From positions 3,348,001 through 3,412,000 of the forward strand of contig NC_071668.1 of the NCBI RefSeq assembly GCF_028554725.1: a stretch of 64,000 nucleotides of DNA, given 5' to 3'. Shown piece by piece: positions 46,239-55,557 of the stretch; position 1 is the first letter of the stretch, and the number at the start of each line of letters is the position of its first letter. Origin of the DNA: Zeugodacus cucurbitae (lineage: Eukaryota > Arthropoda > Insecta > Diptera > Tephritidae). Made by a program: the position numbers and the translations under genes. The notes under the pieces are model-generated. The model searched no databases. It saw nothing but the letters and a program-made list of their open reading frames with translations, and was not told the DNA's origin.

Positions 46239-46951
46239 GGGGTTACATGGGTTTCGTAGATTCTAAAAATCGATTTTTTGGTTTTTGGCTTATTAATTTC
46301 TAAAACATATCAAGAATATTGTCCTAAATTTTCGATCCGAATAATAGTTTCGGAGATACAGCTTTTGGAAAATGTGTGCTCCAAGTCAAGTACTATTGTT
46401 ATTCAAAACTTTAAACGCGTTTTTCTCGGAACCGTGTTTTCAAAGTCGGTTGTCAAATTTTCTCGAAAACTACACAAGCGATCTTGATGAAAGGTGTTCG
46501 AGATACAATTTACTCGTGCTTGAACGAAGGATTTTATGTTTTTTTTCAATTACAACCATTTAAAAAAAAAAAAAAAAACAAAATGTCAAGCAAATTTGAA
46601 CGAAATTTTAATTTTTTTGGAAAAATTTTCACTTTTTTTTGTCTTTCCTTCGTTCAAGCACGAGATTATGGTCTTTCCCTAAAACACTTATTTTTGTTTT
46701 TTCATTTTGGTTGATCCTGTCAGGAGTTATGCTGACAATGCGGACTCATCTTTTTTCCGAGGGGTCACCGGAAACGACGTCGCAATGAAGGAGTTTTACT
46801 TTTTTTTTTTGAAAATTTCAGATATTATTCTTTAAATATGTATGTATATATAAGACAGAAAAAAGTTTGAATTAAATAAATAATTTTTTACATGGGAAAA
46901 AAAATATTGAAAATAGGCAATTTTTTTACGCGACAAAACCCATGTAACCTC
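46239..46951. mobile_element. 713-bp TTAA-flanked inverted-repeat element
   Basis: The element is flanked by TTAA at 46235-46238 and 46952-46955. Its left end GGGGTTACATGGGTTT matches the complement of the right end (GAGGTTACATGGGTTT) at 15 of 16 bases. TTAA duplication is used by piggyBac and Kolobok elements; a GG-rich terminus fits Kolobok better. No transposase is seen. A second, nested perfect 19-bp inverted repeat lies inside (46513-46531 and 46646-46664). Confidence 0.8.
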
Positions 46952-49900
46952 TTAACGCAATCTTTCATTTCCACTTTCATTTTTTACTGTATAAATTATA
47001 CTCAAGTGTGTAAAACAAAATTAATTTTTGTATCATTTTATTTGAGTGATTTCAAGTATATAATTTACTAGTATTTAGTATAGCTGAACTTAAAAATATA
47101 TTTTTTGTAAGAAAAATCAATAGTATATACATACATACATATATGTTTAATAATAAATTACAAACACATACACATATCGTAACTACTTGACCAACTGCAT
47201 ATTTACAAAACACACGCCTCAAAGTCTAATAATGTCAGTTGCTTGCTTGCTTGCATTAAATAACAATTGGTGATTATACATACATACATAAATATGTAAA
47301 ATATTTTTTTGTTCTATTATTTGCTAATATATGCTGCTTATACTTTTTTTTATTTATTTTTTAAATATTTTAATATTTATTTATTTTAAAATGGAGTAAA
47401 TCCATTCACATACATACAAACAGGTGCATTTCATAATTTGTTTTTGCATATATGTATAATAGAAGTGCGTAAGTATTTACTAAGTGAATATATTGCTGTT
47501 CTCAACATTTGCGGACAATTTGTAGGCGCCGTCTTTTGCTTGTAAAGCAGCGCTTGACAACTCCATGTACTTGTAAATATGTATTTAGATGATTATTAGT
47601 TCAATTTTGCTAAGGTTGATATTAAAGGATTTCGTTTTTTTTAATTTTTAATATATATTTTTCTCCTTTTCTTGCAACTCTTACTTTATATAAAGTTGAT
47701 GTTGCCACTTTCAATATATATATATTTTTTTCAATATTATTTTATATTTAATGGTTTATTGCACACTAAGATATTTTGTTGTTTTTTTATTATTAATTTT
47801 TTTTTATAATTTGAGTATGTATAAATATTTTACTTAAATTTTTAATCAGTTCAAATATTTTATAAGTATAAATTATTCAAAATAGATTTTTGTCAGAAAT
47901 TCTTCGTACATTTATGGCTTAAAACAAAGTAAAACTCTTAAGAATTAGGCGATGGCCCCTATAACAATGAAAAACTCGTATCTTAGAAATATTTTATTGC
48001 TTGCGAATAGAGAACTCAAAGAGAGAAAGAGAGAGAAAGAGAATCAAGCAAAAAGGGATTATAAATTGCATGAAAGGTGATACATATAAATGAAGTTCAT
48101 ATTATTTTAAAACACCCAGCATCCGATCTCGTGTGTATGACATCCTACTATAAGAATATGTACACTTCAAAACTACTGATCTGACCCTTACTTGGCTTTC
48201 TCTTTTAAAACGTTTTAACCAATAAATATACAAACAAAAATTGTTTTTTGTGGCTTCACTTGAACACTTTAAAACTTTCATTTTCCTTCTTTCAACATTC
48301 ACAAGTTAAAATCGTTTTCTTTAACGATGTTAAAATCTGTTCTGATTTCTAACAAATTTTATTTACAAACGTGGTGATGTGCTTTTAAAATTTTTTTTCC
48401 TATTTTTTCTCTATCACCTTTTCTTGCAAATCTCAACATTTTCCAACAACACTTAACCTAAATAGCACTACAAAAATATACTACTTAATAATAGGAAAAA
48501 CAGTTCATTATATATTTATCTAAATACGTTTTCCAAACACACGATCACTGATCCTCATATTCATCACATTCAATTTCCAAAATTTTCTATGAAAAAAATT
48601 GCATTAAATTATTTACATTTATTTTATTTATTGTTAAAAATTTTAAATTAATTTATTATTAAAAATTTAATTATTTATTTATTTTTAAAAAATTAAAGTT
48701 AAAAATAATATCCAAAAAGTGTATAAAAAAGCACCAACATTTTCTCAAACATATTATACAGAAAATTCGCTAGATTTTTGGCATTGCAAGTAATTAAAAA
48801 AAGTAATTATATGGTAATCAATTACATTAATTAAAAAGTAATTATGTAGTAATTAATTACATTTGTTTTAAAATATATAAAAAAATAATTTGTTTTTACT
48901 ATAAAATCAAATGAATATCGAACAACGCTGACATATCACAATTTCTTCAATATCACCTGAGCATGCTTGCTCCAGCTCCCACTTGAATGATTTCTAAATA
49001 CATCGTGTATGTGTGAAATTATGTTTGTAATAACTTGTAATCTTTCTTTAAATTCTTGAAAAATAGTGTGAATAAATTATTTATATTGTTGGTATATAAG
49101 TTTTCTTAATAGGTATGCATGTGAGGTCTTGAAGAGGGTGTCATATTTTTTTTCTTCTAATTCACCTATAATTTTTACTGTTGGTGTATATCATTTTTTA
49201 TATTTACAATTTTGTTCTATAAATGGCAACTGTAGTTTTCGTATCGATATATATTGCAAACAATGTATTTGAAGAATGTAACATACTTTTAGGCGTATAC
49301 CGAAGAATAGTAGTTATGGAAACCAGCACCACGGTTACAAAAGCTAAGCTGTATATGCATCTGCATTTTATAAATCAAATTGTTCATATTATATGGAAAA
49401 AAAATCGAAATAACGGTAACTATTTGCCTCTTCTTTGTCTGATATGTGTGGAATAAGGTCATGAAAATACAAATAATTTATTGGTCATTAATAGGAATGT
49501 CTTCTCGTTTCAGTACTTAGCACATTATATGGAGCATAATATTGTATTTCAGCCAAATCGAGACATAAATATATAACTCTGAAACTTCTGGACAGCCTGA
49601 AACTATACTATATTCATGCAGTCGATTCTGAGTTAGGGAGTCAGTCATTGTAGGAAATAAAAGTCAGTTGTTCGACTACTAAATTGGTAAACATAATTAA
49701 TTTTGCTTGTTAATCAATTTCATTTTTCTACACGCTAAAAAGTATGCCACAATATTTATATAAAAGCAAAAGTTCCGCATTTATTGGCTTTACGCTTAAA
49801 AGTATGCAAGAACATCGTCTTGAAGGTCTTATGTGGAGAATGAAATAAATATTCTTGCCGCAATAATTTCAGAAGTACGATTTGTTGGTTAAATATACCG

Positions 49901-50065
49901 ATTGGTCAGTTTGATTTATCCGTCACATATATTTCCAGGTCGTTACGAGTAAGTACATCCAATTTTGTATTCTAACCATATGGTTTTAGCCTTTATTGTG
50001 TAACAGCGTGCCATTTGTCTTGTATAATAATGGTGGTTACTATGTGTTTTCTAATGTTTTGGAAT
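46952..50065. other. Region downstream of gene 2
   Basis: Very AT-rich DNA. A GAGAGAAAGAGAGAG-type purine tract lies at 48017-48042, and AT palindromes based on GTAATTAATTAC lie near 48790-48870. No gene could be supported. Confidence 0.5.
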
Positions 50066-50071
50066 TTTATT
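50066..50071 (-). terminator. Candidate poly(A) signal of gene 2
   Basis: A minus-strand AATAAA lies about 445 nt past the gene 2 stop. A second one follows at 49992-49997. Either would end the transcript about 0.5 kb downstream of the coding region. This is based on the hexamers alone. Confidence 0.3.
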
Positions 50072-50514
50072 GAAAATCTAATATATCCTATAATATTATT
50101 TGAAGCTATTTACGTGCTAATCTTATAAATATTCCAACATTTTGCCATACAAAAATCTTTACGGAATAACGAAAATAGGGTGAAAGAAACTTAAAGCACC
50201 GAATGCAAGCATGCATCTTAATATATATACATAGATATAGTACAATTATTTATGTGTAAAAATTCTACAATAACTAAAACATATTTATATCAATTCAAGA
50301 CGCTAAATAATATCGAGTTCAATATATAGTATATATGGTATAAAAACACACACACACATTAAACGTATGATTTCAAATAAACTGAAATCGGCGTGAAATG
50401 CTCATGGAACTGTCTTTGTGACTGTCTACTTATAAATACATAACATAGATATACATACAATAATATTATATAATTACATAGTACAACTACAAATATCGTA
50501 TATGCTACGGGCGC

Positions 50515-50726
50515 TTAGCGTATGAGGTGCAGCTTCCAGCGCAGCACGAAGTACGCGACAATACGCAGCGCTACAAAGGTGCCCAGCAGTGCCACTGCAT
50601 CCACCCAGTACTCGGCGTTGTCCATGGACATCTCTTCCAAGAACTTCTTGGGACTGCGGAAGTGACAGTACATTTCGTGGCACTCCAATTTGGCGCGATC
50701 CATGCCATATATCGACACCATGGCGC
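50515..50726 (-). CDS. Gene 2 coding exon F (helix 6 and stop)
   Basis: The terminal coding exon encodes residues 849-918 plus TAA: AMVSIYGMDRAKLECHEMYC, then HFRSPKKFLEEMSMDNAEYW and the last helix ending FVLRWKLHLIR. The acceptor is GCATTAG with a short pyrimidine tract. The cysteines of the extracellular loop match those in gene 1. Confidence 0.94.
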
Positions 50727-53700
50727 CTAATGCGAGGGAAGAATGGAGCAACATTAGTATTCTGCATAATAGAAGTGATAATAGAGTAGACTCACCTTCA
50801 AAACCATAGCGCACATAGCTAACATAGGTGACCCACTTCAGGTAACCCGGTATGGTGTCGAAGTTGACAAAGAAGCCGGAGAACAGTATAGTTGGTATGG
50901 TTGTGACGGGTCCAAGGAAGACGCCCGCTTCGATATTCATGCCAGCACCAATGAGCAGCCCAAGCGATTGCGCCACCAGCGATGTGAGCACACAAATGAA
51001 GACAAACATCGAGATGCGCATCCACTCCATGGGTTGGGAGGTCAAGTAGTAGACGACAATCACATAGACGCTGGAGAAGACGATCTGCGGGGAGGTGAAT
51101 ATGTGCAGGGTTAAAAATTCCATTGTCACTTTACTTGAGTGATCGTTACTGTACCTGAAAGGGCAGATCGGCCATTGTCTTGGCGAAGTAGAACGCCTTC
51201 AGCGAGTACCAATAGTTCAAATGCTCCCGCACAAACACCGACATTTCAGTAGGAACTGCGTATAAACGAATATTTAGTTTAATTACAGTTATGATTGATG
51301 CGTTTCTCGCAAGTGTACTTACACGTCAAAATCGTTGGCATCATTGCCGTGAACATGGTGAAGAGCGTGGTGAAGAAGATACAACCGGCATTGCTCATCA
51401 CCTTCGACGCTTCATTGCCCACATCGTAGTAGATCATGCCAATGATGGCGCCGACAATGACGTGCGAGGCCAAACGCATATGCGTGAGCATGCGATCGCG
51501 CATGATGGTCACAAAGGAGCGCTTTAGCAGTATCCAGAACTGGGTCCAGCCGCTGGTGGGGAAGCCCGAACTGTTGGGCAGCGTGATAACACTTTCGTGT
51601 GAGTCCAAGAGCGAGGTGGTGCAACCGGCGGCCGCTGCCTTCTCGGCGGCACCAGTGAGCGCAACTTGTCCGCCCTTCGAACTGAAGCTGCAGCTGTAGG
51701 GCAGTCCGCTATTGGAGTTGCCATTGTCGGTAGTGCTGTTTGGAATGTTCAAGTTGATAACGGTGCAGTCGGATAGTTGTGATTGTTGCGTCTCCAAGAT
51801 GGGCTTAGTGAGTGCATTCGCATGCAGTAAACTGGTCGAGAGTTCATCCATTTTGCACTTCTCATCCTCCAGAGTTAGTGTTGTGGTCGCCGTTAGCGTT
51901 GTGTTGTTCGCGCTTGATGTGCTGTTGGAATTGTTGCAGTCGCTGTCACCTTTGACTATGTCATTGGCAATGCCGCGCACATCCGTCAAACCGTAGTCCT
52001 TTTGACTGAATTTCTTACACTCGCCGTTCTTGACCGCCGCCACCAGCTTTTGCACAGATTCGCCATACTCGCCGCTGGCTACCTCCAGCACATAATCGGC
52101 TGGATTGTGATATGAAGGGCAGTTGTAGCCGAGCGACGAGAGGAATGGCACCAGACCGCGTACGCGTCCTTCGTACATGCACTGGCCCTCGGCGAGCATG
52201 TACAAGTGATCGAACTTTTCAAAGAGACGCGCCGACGGCTGGTGAATGGTGCAAACGATAGTGCGACCGCCACGTGCCAACGACTTGAGCAAAGAAATTA
52301 GCTGGAAACATGTGGAACTATCCAACCCAGATGTGGGTTCGTCAAAGAACATCACTGGCGGATTATTTACCAACTCGAGTGCGATCGAGAGACGCTTGCG
52401 TTGTCCGCCGGAAAGATTGCAGGTCTTCGTATTGCTGGAATCCCGCAAACCGATTGTTTCGAGTATCTCGTCGACGACAACACGCTTGGCTGCCAAATTC
52501 ATATCTTTGCCCAACTTGAGATTGGCCGAGATCATCATGGCCTCATGCACCGACAGATTGGCGATGAGTATATCATCTTGCATAATGTAGCAGGAGAGTT
52601 TACGGAAACGGCGTAGATTACGCTCCTTGCCGTTGATCATCACTGAACCACTCAGTTGCGAAGTTCTGGAATGGAAAGTGAATGGTGTTAATGGAAGAAA
52701 TATTAAGTCGTCTCTTGAAGGGGAGCAAAAGTGCTTCGAATTGCTTCGGTAGTTCTGGTCCTAGTGCCTTTTTTCTGTAATCGAACATCAGGAAAATGTT
52801 CGCCGGAGAGCAATTTAGCGATAATGAAGCGTTAATCAAAGAGGAATCATTAAGGAAAGCCTTCCAATATATCAATAGTCTAACACAAAGGACTCAAGGT
52901 GCTGAAAAGGCAAAGCAATCTAACTACTTTGCACCTTCAATGTAGTTCCATAAAAGTCAGAGCTAATACAGCCTATTTGCGAAACGCCCGCCATTGTCGA
53001 GCTGCATCAATGCTCTTATTATTAAGACGTCGAACTGGTAAATGGCCAGCTTCGAATTGTCACTAAATCACTTAATACACAAACAAAAATGTCAACAAAG
53101 ATATTGAATGGCTTTGTCCCCTTCCGTCGCCTCAAAAGGAACCTAATGCTGCCTCAAGTGCCCATAAACTTGTAGACGGACATACAAACACGGAATATTA
53201 ATAAACAGCTAGACATGACAAAGCAATGCCAACAAATCGGAAAACATTCGAAGAATGTCAAATGCCAAACAACAAAAACTGAAGGAGTCCTAAATAGCAT
53301 CATAGAATAGCACGAGCTGTAAGGACTACGTGAAATAGCTTGCAGTTCAGCTGGGTTACAAACTGAGCCATATTTTACCCTTCAGAGTGTGTGAAAATAG
53401 CACAAGGAAGGAAGCCATAAAGGAAGAATGGATACTTGGCACACTAAGCACTTTGCCCGCATATTTCTTGCTTATGGTTTACACATACAGACATAGATGT
53501 GTGGCTGAAGTTCTCATAATGACTAGCGACTTATTGGATTATTCAAAACTTTAGCCGCCTTATGGATCTTAATGCGACCGCAGGAATATAATTACCGCTT
53601 TCATTTCGTTTACATGTTGCTCTTGCATTTCTTTCAAAAAACTTTTAGCTTTTCACTAATTCCAACGCTTTCTTTCTTTTAAATTCTATCCTTCATGCAG

Positions 53701-55231
53701 ATATCTTTAATTATGTTTGTTACTTACTTGTAGCCGGCGAGAATGTTCATAAGTGTACTCTTCCCCGCACCGGACGGTCCCATGATGGCGGTGAGTTCGC
53801 CATTGCGAAACTTGCCCGAAACACTACGCAATATGGTCTTCAAGCCGCGCCTTCGTCCCTCCGAGACGGAATATGAAATTTCAGAAAACTCGATGTCGAC
53901 TGGTGGCCGCTGTGGCAGGTGTGACAGTGTGACGGTGCCCTTCTTCGGGCCATTTGGGCTGCAGTTATTTTGTATCTTTGGTGCGAGTATGTGATTCTGG
54001 CTGGGAATACCGCCATTGCACAGATTATTTTGCGAGCTGTAATGGAAAAAGGAGAGGGAAATAAGCAATTAATAATTTAGTTTAACATTTTTTTATATAA
54101 ATTATATGAGATTTCAGTAATGTGGGGATTATGCGAATATATATATAAGTTTAAGACTCCTAACAAGGAGTAAGGATCTCGCTAAGGATCTTGTTATGGA
54201 AGTGGAGCCAGACAGGTTCAGTAAATCTGTCCGCTGGACGAACATCCTGCGAAGATCGAAGTTCTTATCTACTGAGATTACAAACAAATCTTTACGTTTT
54301 AAGGACTCTGGTCCAATCTCTTGTGGAAGGAAATCTTGTTTCTTTAAATGGTAATGTTTAATCTATGGAAGAACCGTCCACATCCAAAAAAACCTGTTCT
54401 TTCCAATATTATATTTCTTTGTATGAGTGCTTGGAAAATAATTTTGAAGGCGAATTCCTTGGAATATACCGTCTATCAAGTCGAGGAGTTTTCGTCAGGT
54501 TTTGGACGGCATATAGAGATCTCATTCTCTATATTAATAATTAAACGTCCCTCGATATCGAAAATACGGATTTTTCTAGGAACTAATGGCTCTCAGCATG
54601 GGGTTTAAAGTCACTTTAGTGTTCCATTTGTTCAATAACTTAAAGTGCTACAGACTTCCACCACATTAACTTGGTGCAATAACAAAAAAAAAATCTGCAA
54701 TAAAACGAAATCAAATTGGTTTGCCTACTTCAGTGGCTTTAGCCACGCTGCCATTTTCGCTGCAAACTCCTGCCGCAGTTGACCTGAATTCTGCCATTGT
54801 CGCTGCTGCACGTCGTCCTCCCCTTGCAGTGCGCTTACATAGCCATTCTTTGTGAGTTTTGTTTGTACGAAACAGGATAATGGCCGCGCATGTCGTGCAC
54901 TCGACTTGCCATTACAATCGTGCTGCAACATATCCGCATAGGCCTCCACGTACTCGGAATGCCGGCGTTGCACCGCAAAATTGTCCACAAAGCCCGAGTT
55001 GCGTATGCCGCCAGTCGCATCGACCGACGCCTGCCTAGCGCCCCCTGCGCTGAGCAGTGGACGCTGCGCCGCGTTGGTTGGGTGGTTAACGGCTTTGACG
55101 ACGGTACTGCCATTTCGTTGGCAATTCAGCACCAGCTGGCTGCCACTGTCCGTACTGCTGCAACGCGTCAGCAGCTGCGGCTGTGAGCTTGTTAAATTAT
55201 CTAAAATACTGCAACCGGATGTGTGCGACAT
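50515..55231 (-). CDS. Gene 2: ABCG1-like ABC half-transporter, 918 aa, six coding exons
   Basis: The coding sequence joins 55231-54729, 54036-53728, 52665-51323, 51255-51155, 51084-50796 and 50726-50515 on the minus strand (2757 nt). Motifs are Walker A GPSGAGKST at 254-262 (Lys260), Q-loop Gln300, LSGGQ at 355-359, Walker B VMFFDE at 375-380, SGLD at 383-386 and switch His412. Six membrane segments occupy the C-terminal third; GFFVNFDTIPGYLKWVTY and YGFEG are very like animal ABCG1. Two expansions make it longer than the usual 620-730 residues: an N-terminal leader of about 215 residues without recognised domain, and a linker near 480-650 rich in Asn, Ser and Thr. Being a half-transporter it must dimerise, possibly with gene 1 product (inference). 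The ATG is set by an in-frame TGA eleven codons upstream. It lies upstream of gene 1, in the same direction. Confidence 0.93.
50796..51084 (-). CDS. Gene 2 coding exon E (helices 3-5)
   Basis: This exon encodes residues 753-848 plus one base: IVFSSVYVIVVYYLTSQPME, the QSLGLLIGAGMNIEAG segment, the FSGFFVNFDTIP loop and SYVRYGFEG. The acceptor is CCCGCAG and the donor GTGAGT. Reading through the intron would add ESTLLSLLL and some 20 further codons before the next exon, in the middle of a highly conserved motif. The intron is therefore removed. Confidence 0.93.
51155..51255 (-). CDS. Gene 2 coding exon D
   Basis: This 101-nt exon encodes FPTEMSVFVREHLNYWYSLK and then AFYFAKTMADLPFQ. The acceptor is TACGCAG and the donor GTACAG. 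Length, phase and sequence mirror gene 1 exon 6. Confidence 0.95.
51323..52665 (-). CDS. Gene 2 coding exon C (bulk of NBD, linker, helices 1-2)
   Basis: This 1343-nt exon encodes residues 271-718 and corresponds to gene 1 exons 3, 4 and 5 without the two intervening introns. It opens KTSQLSGSVMINGKERN, carries all NBD motifs after Walker A, then a long Asn/Ser/Thr and Gly/Ala-rich linker, then SHVIVGAIIGMIYYDVGNEA and the second helix ending at PTILT. The acceptor is TTCCAG and the donor GTAAGT, phase 1, as in gene 1. Confidence 0.95.
52666..53727 (-). other. Gene 2 intron 2
   Basis: A 1.06-kb intron between the Walker A exon and the large exon C. It is at the same codon position (split Lys) as the 7.5-kb intron 2 of gene 1. 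No repeat or ORF of note was seen. Confidence 0.9.
53728..54036 (-). CDS. Gene 2 coding exon B (Walker A exon)
   Basis: This exon encodes residues 168-270 plus two bases. It runs from NSQNNLCNGGIPSQ through LPQRPPVDIEFSEISYSVSE and Walker A to LAGYK. The acceptor is ATTACAG and the donor GTAAGT. The LPQRPPVDIEF block matches LPKRPAVDLGF of gene 1 exon 1, so this exon equals the end of gene 1 exon 1 plus all of gene 1 exon 2 with one intron absent. Confidence 0.93.
54037..54728 (-). other. Gene 2 intron 1
   Basis: A 692-bp intron between the leader and Walker A exons. A stretch at 54170-54610 has less AT bias than usual for introns here and may be old element debris, but I could not identify it. 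Confidence 0.8.
54729..55231 (-). CDS. Gene 2 coding exon A (N-terminal leader)
   Basis: This exon encodes residues 1-167 plus two bases. It begins MSHTSGCSILDNLTSSQPQL and is Ser/Gln/Ala-rich with no membrane segment or recognised domain. The donor is AA|GTAGGC, a less common form; failing to use it gives a TAG at once. Coding is supported by 168 codons open, by balanced base composition against AT-rich surroundings, and by exact phase with exon B. A shorter isoform starting elsewhere cannot be excluded. Confidence 0.82.
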
Positions 55232-55556
55232 CCTTAATACTTGTCGCTTGAGCGCAGGGTTTCACGCATTGATTTCGGTCAATATTTGTTGTATTATTTT
55301 GCACTTCAGTTTGCTTAACTCATTATTTGTGATTTAATATAATTGCGGTTGGCGGACTTAGCAAGGTCCTTACTAATTTAGTCCTTTACTTTTTGATACT
55401 TTAAGCACTTCACATTCACAAACACCAGGACTCGGTCGGGAGACTTAAATTACTAATATTTTCACACACTATACTGAAAGAAGAAAAGCTGTAGAATCCT
55501 TTTATTAGTAACTGCCGCTCGGTCAGAACGTTCAACTTGCGCCTAACAAAAGACAC

Positions 55557-55557
55557 T
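55557..55557 (-). promoter_or_regulatory. Candidate gene 2 core promoter (Inr plus DPE-like)
   Basis: On the minus strand, AGTTCAGTGTC contains a fly initiator-like TCAGTG with its A at 55557. Counting that A as +1, positions 28-33 read CGTTCT, which matches the downstream promoter element consensus RGWYVT at five of six bases. No TATA box sits 30 bases upstream. The implied 5' leader is 326 nt in the same exon as the ATG. This is seen in sequence only, without transcript support. Confidence 0.4.

Noticed and set aside
48780..48870. GTAATTAATTAC palindromes as a homeodomain site cluster
   Set aside because: TAAT words are expected by chance in DNA this AT-rich; nothing else marks the site.
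50515..51129. Unspliced 204-residue frame as the gene 2 C-terminus
   Set aside because: It includes an intron with GTGAGT/TTAG signals that interrupts the conserved YGFEG-xxxSIYG motif; splicing restores it exactly.
51291..53994. Many plus-strand open frames opposite the gene 2 exons
   Set aside because: They are antisense shadows of GC-richer coding exons; none shows a domain, and the minus-strand frames carry complete ABC motifs.
54890..55337. Plus-strand open frames overlapping gene 2 exon A
   Set aside because: Antisense to a phase-consistent exon, no family resemblance, and they run into the presumed 5' leader.
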